Of a stretch of 64,000 bases of DNA, positions 23,773 to 33,911 are shown piece by piece. This DNA is from Gammaproteobacteria bacterium. Its GTDB lineage: Bacteria; Pseudomonadota; Gammaproteobacteria; Thiotrichales; Thiotrichaceae. The stretch spans positions 1 to 64,000 of the forward strand of contig JAHJJD010000058.1 in the NCBI GenBank assembly GCA_018822845.1. The letters run 5' to 3'. Numbering within the stretch: the stretch's first letter is position 1; the number at the start of each line of letters is the position of its first letter. Below the pieces are notes generated by a model, which did not search any database, was not told where the DNA came from, and saw only the letters and a list, made by a program, of their open reading frames with translations. A program made the translations under genes and the position numbers.

Positions 23773-26199
23773 ATGACCGATAACAGCTTGCATGTGGAAT
23801 CTTCCGACTGTTTTCATTGCGGTCAGCCGATCCCCGCTGGTGCGCATTACCGGGTGGCGATTGATGGCAGCAAGCGGGACATGTGCTGCACGGGCTGTCA
23901 GGCAGTCGCTACGGCAATTGTGGAAAACAACCTGACGGACTATTACCGTTTCCGCACCACGATTGGTGACAAGCCTGAAGATCTGGTGCCGGAAGCATTG
24001 CGCAAGCTACAGGTCTACGATTCGCCGGAATTGCAGAAATCCTTTGTGCGCGATACCGATGGTAATACCCGTGAGGCATCGCTGATACTGGAAGGCATTG
24101 TCTGTGCTGCCTGTGTGTGGCTGAATGAGCATCATGTCAAGCAGTTGCCGGGTGTGATCGACTTTGGCATAAACTATTCCACGCATCGCGCTACTTTGAA
24201 ATGGGACAATAATATCATTCACTTGAGTGATGTTCTTAAGGCTATTTCTGAAATTGGCTATCACGCTCACCCGTTTGATCCGGGTCGTCTGGAATCCCTG
24301 CAAAAGAAGGAAAAATCCGCAGCACTGCGCCGCATTGCCGTAGCGGGTCTGGGCATGATGCAGGTCATGATGATTGCCGTTGCCATGTATATCGGGGTGG
24401 CTTCCGACATGGAAACCGGGATGCGTGACTTCCTGCGCTGGATCAGTCTGGTGATGACCACACCGGTGGTGTTCTATTCGGCACGGGTATTCTTTGCCTC
24501 AGCCTGGCGGGATTTACGGCGCGGGCGTTTCGGCATGGATGTGCCGGTATCGCTGGCGATTGGTATAGCCTACAGCGCGAGTGTGTGGGCAACCATCACG
24601 GGTGGTGGTGAAGTTTATTTCGACTCGGTGAGCATGTTTACCTTCTTCCTGCTGAGCGGGCGTTATCTGGAGATGGCGGCGCGGCACAAGGCAGGGCAAG
24701 TAGCCGAGGAACTGGTGCGGCTGATGCCTGCCACTGCAACCCGCTTGCGGGATGGGGAGCAGGAGGTGGTGCCTGTTAGTCAGTTGGAGCCAGGTGATTT
24801 GCTACTGGTCAGGCCGGGTGAAGTAGTACCAGCAGATGGATTGGTAACGGATGGTGTCAGCAGCACCAATGAGTCCCTGCTGACGGGGGAAAGCCTGCCT
24901 TGCCGCAAGCAGCCCGGCGATGCGCTGGTGGGTGGCACGCTCAATATCGAAAGCCCCCTGACCATGCAGGTCGACAAGGTGGGTGACAATACCGTGCTGG
25001 CTTCCATCATCCGCCTGCTGGAACGCGCCCAGGCTGAAAAGCCGGAACTGGCGAGACTGGCGGAGAAAGTGGCTTCCCGTTTCGTGCCCATTATCCTGCT
25101 GATTGCCGCTGGGGTGTTTGCCTGGTGGTATCAACATGATCCGTCACAGGCGTTCTGGATCGCCCTGTCGGTGCTGGTCATCACCTGCCCGTGTGCTTTC
25201 TCGCTGGCGACTCCGGCAGCGTTGACGGCTGCTACCGGCCTGTTGACATCGCGTGGTGTGCTGACGACGCGAGGGCATGCGCTGGAGACCCTTGCGCGCA
25301 TCAATCACATCATTTTCGACAAGACTGGCACGCTATCTCACGGTCAGCTTGAAGTTGTCGATTTTCAGACACTCGGCAATGCAACGGCCAGTTTCTGCAA
25401 GCATATTGCGGCGGGGCTTGAAACGGCTTCGGAACACCCCGTTGCCCATGCCATTGCAGGACTGAGCGATAGCCCGGCGCGGGTTTCCAACCTGACGGCT
25501 GAATCTGGCCGGGGTGTGAAAGGCATTTATCAGCAGAAGCGTTACCGCATTGGTACGGAAAGTTTTGTGCGTGAACTGACTGGCACCGCCCTGCCAGAGA
25601 TGCGCAGGGGCAGCGACCGTTCTGAAGTATTTCTCGGTTCTGAGGATGGCTGGCTTGCCTGTATCTCGCTTGCTGACAGGCTGCGCGAGGAGGCAGGGAG
25701 TGTCGTGCAGGAGCTGCGTTCCCTGGGCGTTGATGTCACCTTGCTGAGTGGCGATACGCCCGAAATGGTGAACACCGTTGCGCAGCAACTGGATATTCCC
25801 CATGCGCATGGCGGGCAGTTGCCGGATGGCAAGCTGGCATACCTGCGCGGTTTACAGGAGCAGGGTGCTGTGGTGGCCATGGTTGGCGATGGGGTGAATG
25901 ATGCGCCCGTACTGGCTGGGGCGCAGGTTTCCATTGCGATGGGTAGCGGCTCCCAGTTGGCGCAGGCTAGTGCGGACATGGTGCTGTTGTCGGAGAACCT
26001 GCATCAACTGCCTTTCTCCATCCAGACAGCCCGGCGGATGCAGGCTATCATCAAGCAGAATTTTGCCTGGACTATTCTTTATAATTTATTGGCAATTCCT
26101 TTGGCCGCATCCGGGTTAATAGCGCCATGGATGGCTGCAATTGGCATGTCCGCCAGTTCCCTTATTGTAGTCTTGAATGCACTACGTCTTAAAAGCTGA
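23773..26199 (+). CDS. ccoI: copper-translocating P-type ATPase for cbb3 oxidase (CcoI/FixI)
   Basis: This 808-residue P1B-ATPase delivers copper for CcoN maturation. An N-terminal cysteine-rich zone (CFHCGQPI, then MCCTGCQA) is followed by a heavy-metal domain with CAACVWL and eight membrane helices. The intramembrane CPC lies at about 472-474 (ITCPCAFSLATP) and the phosphorylation motif DKTGTL at 516. GDGVNDAPVLAGAQVSIAMG closes the ATP-binding domain. All motifs are intact and length is typical of FixI. It lies between ccoH and ccoS, as in other proteobacteria. Confidence 0.96.
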   Translation: MTDNSLHVESSDCFHCGQPIPAGAHYRVAIDGSKRDMCCTGCQAVATAIVENNLTDYYRFRTTIGDKPEDLVPEALRKLQVYDSPELQKSFVRDTDGNTREASLILEGIVCAACVWLNEHHVKQLPGVIDFGINYSTHRATLKWDNNIIHLSDVLKAISEIGYHAHPFDPGRLESLQKKEKSAALRRIAVAGLGMMQVMMIAVAMYIGVASDMETGMRDFLRWISLVMTTPVVFYSARVFFASAWRDLRRGRFGMDVPVSLAIGIAYSASVWATITGGGEVYFDSVSMFTFFLLSGRYLEMAARHKAGQVAEELVRLMPATATRLRDGEQEVVPVSQLEPGDLLLVRPGEVVPADGLVTDGVSSTNESLLTGESLPCRKQPGDALVGGTLNIESPLTMQVDKVGDNTVLASIIRLLERAQAEKPELARLAEKVASRFVPIILLIAAGVFAWWYQHDPSQAFWIALSVLVITCPCAFSLATPAALTAATGLLTSRGVLTTRGHALETLARINHIIFDKTGTLSHGQLEVVDFQTLGNATASFCKHIAAGLETASEHPVAHAIAGLSDSPARVSNLTAESGRGVKGIYQQKRYRIGTESFVRELTGTALPEMRRGSDRSEVFLGSEDGWLACISLADRLREEAGSVVQELRSLGVDVTLLSGDTPEMVNTVAQQLDIPHAHGGQLPDGKLAYLRGLQEQGAVVAMVGDGVNDAPVLAGAQVSIAMGSGSQLAQASADMVLLSENLHQLPFSIQTARRMQAIIKQNFAWTILYNLLAIPLAASGLIAPWMAAIGMSASSLIVVLNALRLKS

Positions 26200-26244
26200 C
26201 TTTTTCCTGTATAATCAGGGTTCTCTTAAACTGGGATTAAAACT

Positions 26245-26445
26245 ATGGAAGCTCTTTACATGCTGATTCCGATCGCGGTCGGGGTCATGATTATTGTGGT
26301 AATAGCCTTCATCTATACGGTCAAGAGTGGTCAGTATGATGATCTGGAAGGGCCAGCCCACCGTATCTTGATGGACGATGACGACCCACGTATTCCTGGA
26401 CGTGACAAGGAACCTAAAAGCAAAATATCTGATGACGGCGAATAA
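26245..26445 (+). CDS. ccoS: cbb3 oxidase maturation protein CcoS
   Basis: This is a 66-residue single-pass membrane protein: MEALYMLIPIAVGVMIIVVIAFIY, then the family block KSGQYDDLEGPAHRILMDDD and a short charged tail. CcoS proteins are required for insertion of cofactors into cbb3 oxidase. It follows ccoI by 45 bases and closes the assembly operon. Confidence 0.94.
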   Translation: MEALYMLIPIAVGVMIIVVIAFIYTVKSGQYDDLEGPAHRILMDDDDPRIPGRDKEPKSKISDDGE

Positions 26446-26764
26446 ACGGTCATTTAAATATACTTAATAACTGTGTTGATGGTTATACCATGTGCCGCTT
26501 ATCTGGAGTTTGGTTAGCGTTTATCTGTTATGAGAACAAATTCTACACATAGATTTAGCATAATGCAGAAAGTGTTCTATCCTATTTGAAAACGAGTTTA
26601 TTTAAATAGGTAATTTCTAAACGATACATGTTTTTGATCGGCAAATCAGCCGAGATTATCAGGTAACGGATGACCGGTGGGGGAAGCTGGATATATATTA
26701 AAATTATATTCCACGTAGGATCCTTTAACTGGATAACGGTTGATCAAGGAGAATAGGTAACTAT
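26446..26764. other. 319-base AT-rich intergenic region ahead of a LysR gene
   Basis: This gap has no open frame that I can support. It holds small dyads (TCGGC-N6-GCCGA at 26638-26653; ATCC-N7-GGAT around 26719-26733) and several AT-rich blocks (for example TTATTTAAATAGG near 26600). LysR regulators typically bind such sites upstream of their own genes. AAGGAG just before 26760 is the ribosome site of the next gene. No promoter can be fixed. Confidence 0.4.
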
Positions 26765-27670
26765 ATGTCAGACAGAAGATTGCAGGTCTTTCACGCAGTC
26801 GCCAGATTGTTAAGTTTCACCAAGGCTGCGGAGGTGCTGCACATGACGCAGCCAGCCGTAACGTTCCAGATTCGTCAGTTGGAAGATCAGTTCGACACCC
26901 GTCTGTTCGACCGCACCCATAACCGGGTTTCCCTGACAGAAGCAGGCAGGGTGGTTTTCGAGTATGCGGAAAAGATTTTCGAGCTGTATGGTGAAATGGA
27001 AAATGCCATACGGGAAATGACCAACGACATCAGCGGTTCATTGACCATCGGTGCCAGTACGACCATTTCCGAGTACATGCTGCCCGCCCTGCTGGGGGAG
27101 TTCAATTCCCAGAACCCGGATGTGCGCCTGCGTTTGCGGGTTTCCAACACCGAAGGCATCGTTTCCATGGTGGAAAACAATGTCATTGATCTCGGTGTAG
27201 TGGAAGGGTTGGTCAACAACAAGAACTTGCTGGTGGAAGTCTGCCGCAAGGATGATCTGGTGCTGATCGTTCCGCCCAAACACGCTCTGGCAGACAGAAA
27301 AAGCGTCAAACTGAAGGATGTCATGACTTATGCCTTCATTTGCCGTGAGGAAGGCTCCGGTACGCGCGAAGTCATTCTGGACTACATGTACTCGCTGGGC
27401 ATGGACAAGCACGCCATGAACAACTGCCTCGAACTGGGCAGCCCGGAAGCCGTCAAGGGTGCAGTGGAAGCCGGTATGGGGCTTACCATTGTTTCCCGCG
27501 CCAGTATCAGTAAGGAGCTGAAACTGGGCTCGCTGGTAGCGGTGCCGCTTGATCCGCCACTGAGCCGTGACTTTTCATTCGTTCGCCAGCGCCAGAAGTT
27601 CAAGGTGCGTGCGATGGAAGAACTGCTGGAATTTGCCCGCAGTTATTGCGAAAGACACGCCCACGACTGA
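26765..27670 (+). CDS. LysR-family transcriptional regulator
   Basis: This 301-residue regulator has an N-terminal winged helix (residues 5-60, SFTKAAEVLHMTQPAVTFQIRQLE split over helix-turn-helix) and a periplasmic-binding-protein-like effector domain (about 90-295). The helix-turn-helix is very well conserved. The protein resembles CbbR/CysB-like members, but no target gene adjoins: ccoS ends 320 bases upstream and the next gene encodes an unknown small protein. AAGGAG lies ahead of the ATG. The effector is unknown. Confidence 0.9.
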   Translation: MSDRRLQVFHAVARLLSFTKAAEVLHMTQPAVTFQIRQLEDQFDTRLFDRTHNRVSLTEAGRVVFEYAEKIFELYGEMENAIREMTNDISGSLTIGASTTISEYMLPALLGEFNSQNPDVRLRLRVSNTEGIVSMVENNVIDLGVVEGLVNNKNLLVEVCRKDDLVLIVPPKHALADRKSVKLKDVMTYAFICREEGSGTREVILDYMYSLGMDKHAMNNCLELGSPEAVKGAVEAGMGLTIVSRASISKELKLGSLVAVPLDPPLSRDFSFVRQRQKFKVRAMEELLEFARSYCERHAHD

Positions 27671-27685
27671 CCCCGAGTCTGTATC

Positions 27686-27712
27686 TGCCCTGTTCCAGTA
27701 TGAAACAGGGCA
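27686..27712 (+). terminator. hairpin after the LysR gene
   Basis: TGCCCTGTT and AACAGGGCA form a perfect 9-bp stem with a nine-base loop, 16 bases after the stop. No T-run follows, so termination strength is uncertain. Confidence 0.45.
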
Positions 27713-27813
27713 ATTCCTCCCCCAAAAAATGTTTGTGACACGTCGCATCGTTTGTTTGTTAAGATCACTTCCTGATTTTATTTTCCGGTTCCTCTACTCA
27801 TCAGGGAGTCTGC

Positions 27814-28206
27814 ATGTTACCCGGTATGCCCCAACAATCCGGTTCTTCTGAAGAAAAGCGTTTGCGCAAATTGTTCCGCGAGTTGAACCCGCAGGATAAG
27901 GCATCCTTGTTGCGTTTTGCCGAGTTTCTGGCGGCGTCCCCTTCTGAAGATATCGAACCCATGACGGAATTTCCTGTGCCAGAGGCCATGCCGCGCCCGG
28001 AACAGGAAAGTGTAGTCAAGGCCATCAAGCGGCTGACCGCCACCTACCACATGATTTCACGTGATCGTCTGCTCAATGAAACCTCCAACCTGATGGCGGC
28101 ACATGTCCTGCATGGCAAGGCTGCTGCTGCTGTGATTGATGAGCTGGAAATCCTGTTTGAACAGCATTACATCACACTAAAAACCGAATTCGAGCAGAAC
28201 CTTTGA
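27814..28206 (+). CDS. conserved hypothetical protein (130 residues)
   Basis: This is a soluble helical protein that I do not recognise by name. It has an N-terminal charged helix (EEKRLRKLFRELNPQDKASLLRFAEFLA), then a proline-rich link and a second helical part ending in FEQHYITLKTEFEQNL. GGGAG precedes the ATG. It is followed after 22 bases by a PerM-family gene, so the two probably share a transcript. The compact helical make-up might suggest a regulator or adaptor. No DNA-binding motif is certain. Confidence 0.75.
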   Translation: MLPGMPQQSGSSEEKRLRKLFRELNPQDKASLLRFAEFLAASPSEDIEPMTEFPVPEAMPRPEQESVVKAIKRLTATYHMISRDRLLNETSNLMAAHVLHGKAAAAVIDELEILFEQHYITLKTEFEQNL

Positions 28207-28228
28207 GCGCTGGCGAGTCTGAATCCTT

Positions 28229-29302
28229 ATGATCAAGCTACTGAACGACTGGTATAACCAACATTTTTCCAATCCCCAGGTCGCGATCCTTGCCTTCCTG
28301 TTGTTGCTCGGCTTTGGCATCATCGTGCTGGCGGGAAATGTGCTGGCTCCCGTGTTGGCGGCTGTGATTATTGCCTACCTGCTGGATGGCGGGGTGGATT
28401 TCATGCGCACGTTCAAGTTACCGCGTTTTATTGCGGTGCTGATTGTGTTCAATGTATTTGTGCTGGTGTTGTTGATCGTGCTGTTTGTGCTGGCTCCGCT
28501 CATGCTCAAGCAGGCAACCCAGTTTGTGCTGGAAATTCCGGGTATGCTGGCGGCGGGGCAGAGCGCCTTGCTGCTACTGCCAGAAAAGTATCCCAACATT
28601 ATTTCCGAACAATGGATAGTGGAGCTCTTGAATGGTCTGCGCAACCAGTTGACTGAGCTTTCCCAGCGGGTATTGAGCTTTTCACTGTCATCCGTGGTCG
28701 ACCTGATTGCCTTCATGGTGTATCTGGTGGTGGTGCCATTGCTGGTGTTTTTCTTCCTCAAGGACAAGAAAAGCATTATGGAATGGTTTACCGATTTCCT
28801 GCCAGCAGACCGCGAACTGGTGACCGAGGTCTGGAGTGAAGTGAACGGCAAGATTGTGGGCTATGTGCGCGGCAAGTTCATGGAAATCCTGATTGTGTGG
28901 ATAGTGACATTCATTACTTTTCTGGCGTTTGGGTTGGAGTATTCGATGTTGCTGTCATTTCTGGTGGGGATTTCGGTATTGATCCCGTATGTCGGGGCCG
29001 CAGTCGTAACCTTGCCGGTTGCGATCGTGGCGTATTTCCAGTGGGGTTATAACTCGGATTTCATGTACGTGATGATTGCCTACGGTGTGATCCAGTTTCT
29101 TGATGGCAACCTGCTGGTGCCGCTGTTGTTCTCAGGCATGGTGAACCTGCATCCGACTGCGATCATTACCGCCGTGCTAGTATTTGGTGCGCTGTGGGGT
29201 ATCTGGGGCGTATTCTTCGCCATTCCGCTGGCAACCCTGATCCATGCCGTTATCAATGCCTGGCCGCGCAAGGCAGATTTGATGAAAACCGCTGGGGCTT
29301 AG
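28229..29302 (+). CDS. perM: PerM/AI-2E-family membrane transporter
   Basis: This 357-residue integral membrane protein belongs to the AI-2E transporter (PerM/TqsA) family. It has two N-terminal helices (about 18-50), one near 70-90, a soluble amphipathic stretch (100-160) and a C-terminal block of helices. The family motif GISVLIPYVGAAVVTLPV lies near 250 and DGNLLVPLLFSGMVNLHP near 295. Despite the name, most members have other or unknown substrates; several act as ion or small-molecule exporters. It converges on uvrB with a 15-base gap. Confidence 0.88.
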   Translation: MIKLLNDWYNQHFSNPQVAILAFLLLLGFGIIVLAGNVLAPVLAAVIIAYLLDGGVDFMRTFKLPRFIAVLIVFNVFVLVLLIVLFVLAPLMLKQATQFVLEIPGMLAAGQSALLLLPEKYPNIISEQWIVELLNGLRNQLTELSQRVLSFSLSSVVDLIAFMVYLVVVPLLVFFFLKDKKSIMEWFTDFLPADRELVTEVWSEVNGKIVGYVRGKFMEILIVWIVTFITFLAFGLEYSMLLSFLVGISVLIPYVGAAVVTLPVAIVAYFQWGYNSDFMYVMIAYGVIQFLDGNLLVPLLFSGMVNLHPTAIITAVLVFGALWGIWGVFFAIPLATLIHAVINAWPRKADLMKTAGA

Positions 29303-29317
29303 GTTACAGGTTGGGGA

Positions 29318-31342
29318 TTATTCCAGGCCAAACACACGCGCCCGGATGTGTGCAATCTGGTCACGCACTGCTGCTGCCTGTTCGAACTCCAGATTTTTGG
29401 CGTGCTGCAACATTTTTTCTTCCAGCTTCTTGATCTGCTTGAGTGCCTGATCGGGCGTCAGGCTGCGGTATTCAGCCGCTTGTTCCGCCACTTTTTTCTC
29501 CCCACGGGTTTTGCCCTTGCCACGGGTGGCGTTGGCATAAGCGCCTTCCATGACGTCGGCAATGCGTTTGCGGATGGTTTGCGGGGTAATGCCGTGTGTG
29601 ATGTTCCAGTCCACCTGTTTGGCGCGGCGGCGACTGGTTTCGTCCATCGCCTTGCGCATGGAGTCGGTGATCCTGTCGGCGTAGAGGATGGCTCTGCCTT
29701 CTGAGTTGCGCGCTGCCCGCCCGATGGTCTGGATCAGGGAACGTTCGGAACGCAGAAAGCCTTCCTTGTCTGCGTCCAGAATGGCAACCAGTGAAACTTC
29801 CGGTATATCAAGGCCTTCCCGTAGCAAGTTGATGCCGACCAGCACGTCGAATTCGCCCTTGCGCAGGTCACGGATGATTTCCACCCGTTCCACCGTGTCG
29901 ATGTCGGAGTGCAGGTAGCGCACCTTGATGCCGTGATCCATCAGGTAATCGGTGAGATCTTCCGCCATGCGCTTGGTCAGGGTGGTGACCAGCACGCGCT
30001 CGTTGCGTTTTGCCCGCTCACTGATTTCCGACATGACATCATCCACCTGTGACAACACCGGGCGGACTTCCACTTCCGGATCAACCAGTCCAGTCGGGCG
30101 CACCACCTGTTCGGCGATATTGCCGGAATGTTCGTGCTCGTAGTTGCCGGGAGTGGCTGAAACATGGATGGCCTGCGGAATCAGTTGCTCGAATTCATCA
30201 AACCGCAGCGGGCGGTTATCAAGGGCGGAGGGCAGGCGGAAGCCGTAATCGACCAACGTGGTTTTGCGTGAACGGTCGCCCTTATACATGCCACCGAATT
30301 GCGGAATGGTGACGTGTGATTCATCCACGAATACGATGGCGTTATGTGGCAGATAGTCGAACAGACAGGGTGGTGGTGCGCCAGCGGGACGTTTCGACAG
30401 GTAGCGGGAATAGTTTTCGATACCGGAACAGTAGCCAGTTTCGACGATCATTTCGATATCGTACTGGGTACGTTGTTCCAGGCGCTGGGCTTCTACCAGC
30501 CGGTCGTTGTTACGCAATACAGCCAGGCGTTCCTTGAGTTCTGCCTTGATGTGGTCAACGGCTGCCAGCAGTACTTCACGTGGGGTGACGTAGTGGGTTT
30601 TGGGGTAAACCGTCAGGCGTGGCACCCGGCGTAGCACTTCACCGGTGAGCGGGTCGAAATAGCTGAGGCTGTCGATTTCGTCGTCGAACAGTTCAATGCG
30701 GATGGCTTCACGGTCGGATTCCGCCGGGTGGATGTCGATCACGTCGCCGCGCACCCGGAAGGTGCCGCGTTGCAGGTCGAGATCGTTACGGGTGTACTGC
30801 ATTTCCGCCAGTCGCCGCAGCACAGTGCGCTGGTCGATACGGTCGCCGCGCACCAGGATCAGCAGCATTTTCAGGTAGGATTCCGGGTCGCCCAAACCAT
30901 AGATGGAAGATACCGTGGCGACGATGATGACATCCTTGCGTTCAAACAGGTTGCGGGTGGCTGACAGGCGCATCTGCTCGATGTGATCGTTGATGGATGC
31001 ATCTTTCTCGATGTAAACATCCTTGGAGGGAACGTAGGCTTCCGGCTGGTAATAATCGTAATAGGAAACAAAGTATTCCACCGCGTTGTTGGGGAAAAAC
31101 TCTTTCATTTCTCCATAAAGTTGTGCCGCCAGCGTTTTGTTGTGCACAAGAATAATGGCCGGGCGCTGGGTACGGTGAATGATGTTGGCCATGGTGAATG
31201 TCTTGCCGGAACCCGTTACGCCCAGCAGGGTCTGGTGCAGCAGGCCATCACTCAAACCTTCCACAAGTGAACGGATAGCCTCAGGCTGGTCGCCTGCTGG
31301 CTGATAACTGGTATTAAGCTGGAACTGGTTTTCTGTCGTCAT
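29318..31342 (-). CDS. uvrB: excinuclease ABC subunit B
   Basis: This is the 674-residue damage-verification helicase of nucleotide excision repair. Walker [14 protein letters not shown] lies near residue 40. The beta-hairpin region around [11 protein letters not shown] is present, as are the DESHVTIPQ box near 340, helicase motif [12 protein letters not shown] near 545, and a C-terminal UvrC-binding (UVR) domain ([19 protein letters not shown]). Length is as in E. coli. It stands alone, divergent from the lytic transglycosylase gene. Confidence 0.97.
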   Translation of the reverse strand: MTTENQFQLNTSYQPAGDQPEAIRSLVEGLSDGLLHQTLLGVTGSGKTFTMANIIHRTQRPAIILVHNKTLAAQLYGEMKEFFPNNAVEYFVSYYDYYQPEAYVPSKDVYIEKDASINDHIEQMRLSATRNLFERKDVIIVATVSSIYGLGDPESYLKMLLILVRGDRIDQRTVLRRLAEMQYTRNDLDLQRGTFRVRGDVIDIHPAESDREAIRIELFDDEIDSLSYFDPLTGEVLRRVPRLTVYPKTHYVTPREVLLAAVDHIKAELKERLAVLRNNDRLVEAQRLEQRTQYDIEMIVETGYCSGIENYSRYLSKRPAGAPPPCLFDYLPHNAIVFVDESHVTIPQFGGMYKGDRSRKTTLVDYGFRLPSALDNRPLRFDEFEQLIPQAIHVSATPGNYEHEHSGNIAEQVVRPTGLVDPEVEVRPVLSQVDDVMSEISERAKRNERVLVTTLTKRMAEDLTDYLMDHGIKVRYLHSDIDTVERVEIIRDLRKGEFDVLVGINLLREGLDIPEVSLVAILDADKEGFLRSERSLIQTIGRAARNSEGRAILYADRITDSMRKAMDETSRRRAKQVDWNITHGITPQTIRKRIADVMEGAYANATRGKGKTRGEKKVAEQAAEYRSLTPDQALKQIKKLEEKMLQHAKNLEFEQAAAVRDQIAHIRARVFGLE

Positions 31343-31399
31343 GCAACGGATTGTAGCCCTATACTCGGGTAGTCGGAAATGTCTGTGGAAAGGAAGGTC

Positions 31400-32581
31400 A
31401 TGCGTAATTCTTTGGTGCTAATGGGTTTGATTGCCTCCATGCTGGGCAAACCGGTATGGGCGGATTGTGCTTCCCCCGATTTTGTGGGCTGGCTGGCGGA
31501 TTTCAAGGTGGAAGCGGCTGCGGCAGGTATAAAAGCCGGGGTACTGGACAAAACCCTCGCAGGTCTCAAGCCTGATCCAGCCGTGATCCAGCGCGACCGC
31601 TCGCAACAGACGTTTGCGCTGGATTTCCTGAGTTTCGCAGGCAAAAAGGTCAACAGCCACCGCATGACGCAGGGTAAGGCACTGCTGAAGAAACATGCCG
31701 GGTTGTTCAAGCGTATTGGCCAGGAATACGCTGTACCTGCTGAAGTGCTGGCGGCTTTCTGGGGGCTGGAAACCGATTTTGGCGCAGTGACCGGCGACTT
31801 TTCCACCTTGCGTTCGTTGCTGACCCTGGCACACGATTGCCGCCGCCCGGAATTGTTCCGGGGGGAATTGCTCAGTGCCCTGAATCTGGTGCAGAAAGGC
31901 GATTTGACGCCAGCCAGAATGCGTGGTGCATGGGCGGGGGAAATCGGCCAGTTGCAGTTGCTGGCTTCCCGCTACGACCAATATGCCGTGGATTTTGATG
32001 GGGATGGGCAGCGTGACCTGATCCATTCCAGCGCTGATGCCCTGGCTTCCGGTGCGCGCATGTTGCAGGAAAGCGGTTGGCAGGCAGGCGAGCCGTGGTT
32101 GCTGGAAGTCAGGGTTCCTGCCGACATGGACTGGTCGCAGGCGCGTTTGGATAACAAGCTGCCGTTATCTGATTGGGCGGCGCAAGGTGTCAAAACTGCC
32201 GGTGGTGGGGATTTGAACGGTAGCGGTTCAGCCTCCTTGCTATTACCGATGGGCCGCAATGGCCCAGCCTTCCTCGCTTTTCCCAACTTTGAGGTTTTCC
32301 TGAAATGGAATGAGTCGACGGTTTATTCCGCGACGGCAGCCTATTTCGCTACCCGTTTGGCGGGCGCGCCAGCCATGCGGGCGGGAAATGCGCCAGTACG
32401 CAGCCTGTCGGTGGCGCAAACAAAGCAGTTACAGGCAAAATTGCAGGCGCAAGGTTTCCCCATTTCCAAAGTGGATGGCATTATTGGTGAGGAAACCCGT
32501 CATGCAGTGCGACAGGCACAGCAGAAATTCGGCTTGCCCGCCGACGGCTACCCTGATGCGGTTTTACTGGGGAAGTTGTAA
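31400..32581 (+). CDS. lytic murein transglycosylase (MltB family) with peptidoglycan-binding domain
   Basis: This 393-residue periplasmic enzyme cleaves glycan strands of murein. A signal peptide ([21 protein letters not shown]) is followed by the SLT_2 catalytic domain, in which the glutamate of GLETDFGA (near residue 125) is the expected catalytic residue. A C-terminal peptidoglycan-binding domain (about 335-393; [22 protein letters not shown]) follows. The start at 31400 has AAGGAAGG ahead; an in-frame ATG at 31379 would precede the signal peptide. The domain order matches MltB-like proteins of pseudomonads. Confidence 0.9.
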   Translation: MRNSLVLMGLIASMLGKPVWADCASPDFVGWLADFKVEAAAAGIKAGVLDKTLAGLKPDPAVIQRDRSQQTFALDFLSFAGKKVNSHRMTQGKALLKKHAGLFKRIGQEYAVPAEVLAAFWGLETDFGAVTGDFSTLRSLLTLAHDCRRPELFRGELLSALNLVQKGDLTPARMRGAWAGEIGQLQLLASRYDQYAVDFDGDGQRDLIHSSADALASGARMLQESGWQAGEPWLLEVRVPADMDWSQARLDNKLPLSDWAAQGVKTAGGGDLNGSGSASLLLPMGRNGPAFLAFPNFEVFLKWNESTVYSATAAYFATRLAGAPAMRAGNAPVRSLSVAQTKQLQAKLQAQGFPISKVDGIIGEETRHAVRQAQQKFGLPADGYPDAVLLGKL

Positions 32582-32670
32582 AAGTTTTGATCGCAAAAAA
32601 TTGACTTGGTGTCTTATGTATGCGTTCATCTTGCAGTAACATAGCGCACCGCGAAAAAGGTACCAAGGGA

Positions 32671-32698
32671 CGGCAAGTAAGTCACTGCCGGGGTTTTT
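32671..32698 (+). terminator. terminator or attenuator hairpin in the leader of the aminotransferase gene
   Basis: A CGGCA...TGCCG stem, extended by GT/AC past one bulged A, is followed by GGGTTTTTG. The T-run ends only about 28 bases before the aminotransferase start. It may end the upstream transglycosylase transcript. There is little room for a promoter after it, so it could also be an attenuator for the downstream gene. Confidence 0.5.
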
Positions 32699-32726
32699 GA
32701 AAAAGCACAACACGGTTGGTCTATCA

Positions 32727-33902
32727 GTGGATATACAACTTTCTGCGCGCGTCGGGCGCGTCAAACCATCTCCTACGCTCGCCATTACTGCATTGGCGGC
32801 CCAACTCAAGGCTTCAGGGCGCGACATCATCGGCCTCGGCGCGGGTGAACCGGATTTCGACACGCCAGAGCACATCAAACAGGCGGGTATCGAAGCCATC
32901 CAGAAAGGTGAAACCCGTTACACCGCTGTTGATGGCACGCCAGCGCTGAAACAGGCGATTATCCGCAAGTTCAAGCGCGACAACGGGCTGGATTTCACCC
33001 CGAAACAGATTCTGGTTTCCTGTGGCGGCAAGCAAAGTTTCTTCAACCTGTGCCAGGCACTGCTGGACAAGGGTGATGAGGTCATCATTCCGGCACCGTA
33101 CTGGGTTTCCTACCCGGACATGGTGTTGCTGGCGGATGGTGAGCCGGTAATTGTGGAAGCAGGGCAGAGCGAAGGTTTCAAACTGTCTGCCGAAAAGCTG
33201 GAAGCTGCGATTACGCCCAAAACCCGTCTGTTTGTGATCAATAGCCCATCCAACCCGACTGGCGTGGCCTACACGCTGGAAGAACTGGCTGCGCTGGGCG
33301 AAGTGTTGCGCCGTCATCCGCAGGTGCTGATTGCGACCGACGACATGTATGAACACGTCATGTTCGGTGGTCGTCAGTTCGTCAACATTCTCAACGCTTG
33401 CCCCGACTTGTACGAGCGCACCATTGTGCTGAATGGCGTTTCCAAGGCGTATTCCATGACTGGCTGGCGTATCGGTTACGCGGGCGGCCCGGAAAAGCTG
33501 ATCCAGGCGATGAGCATGGTGCAGTCACAGAGCACTTCCAACCCGACTTCCATTTCGCAGTATGCTGCCGTGGTGGCGCTGGATGGCGACCAGAGTTTCA
33601 TCCAGACCATGGTCAGTGCGTTTGAACAGCGTCATGCGTTTGTGCTGAATGCTTTCAATGCGATGGATGGGGTGGAATGTTTGCCTGCCGATGGCACCTT
33701 CTACAGCTTCCCGAATGTGGAAGGCATGATCAAGCGGCTGGGGCTGGAAAACGACGCCGCATTGGCAAGCTACCTGCTCGATCAAACGGGCGTGGCGGTG
33801 GTGCCGGGGTCTGCATTTGGGCTGGAAGGGCATATCCGTATTTCCTTCGCGACCAGCATGGCCAATCTGGAGAATGCACTGGGGCGGATTGCTTCGGTGT
33901 AA
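32727..33902 (+). CDS. pyridoxal-phosphate aminotransferase, aspartate aminotransferase-like
   Basis: This 391-residue class I/II aminotransferase has the typical N-terminus VKPSPTLAITALAAQLKASG, the substrate region GAGEPDFDTPEHIK, NSPSNPTG near 170, and the PLP lysine in VSKAYSMTGWRIGY near residue 240. The GTG at 32727 gives an N-terminus (VDIQLSARVGRVKPS) like that of relatives. A TTG at 32697 would fall in the T-run of the hairpin just upstream. The likely reaction is aspartate plus 2-oxoglutarate to oxaloacetate plus glutamate, though related enzymes also act on prephenate or aromatic substrates. Confidence 0.9.
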   Translation: MDIQLSARVGRVKPSPTLAITALAAQLKASGRDIIGLGAGEPDFDTPEHIKQAGIEAIQKGETRYTAVDGTPALKQAIIRKFKRDNGLDFTPKQILVSCGGKQSFFNLCQALLDKGDEVIIPAPYWVSYPDMVLLADGEPVIVEAGQSEGFKLSAEKLEAAITPKTRLFVINSPSNPTGVAYTLEELAALGEVLRRHPQVLIATDDMYEHVMFGGRQFVNILNACPDLYERTIVLNGVSKAYSMTGWRIGYAGGPEKLIQAMSMVQSQSTSNPTSISQYAAVVALDGDQSFIQTMVSAFEQRHAFVLNAFNAMDGVECLPADGTFYSFPNVEGMIKRLGLENDAALASYLLDQTGVAVVPGSAFGLEGHIRISFATSMANLENALGRIASV

Positions 33903-33911
33903 AGAAAAAGA

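Noticed and set aside
26446-26764. small gene in the ccoS-LysR gap
   Set aside because: No open frame has a ribosome site and plausible composition. The region is AT-rich with short dyads and is better read as regulatory.
32600-32700. glutamine (glnA) riboswitch ahead of the aminotransferase
   Set aside because: GCGTTCATCTT and GGGACGGCAAGTA loosely resemble parts of the motif, but the closing GAAGGAACG segment is missing and the pairing does not work.
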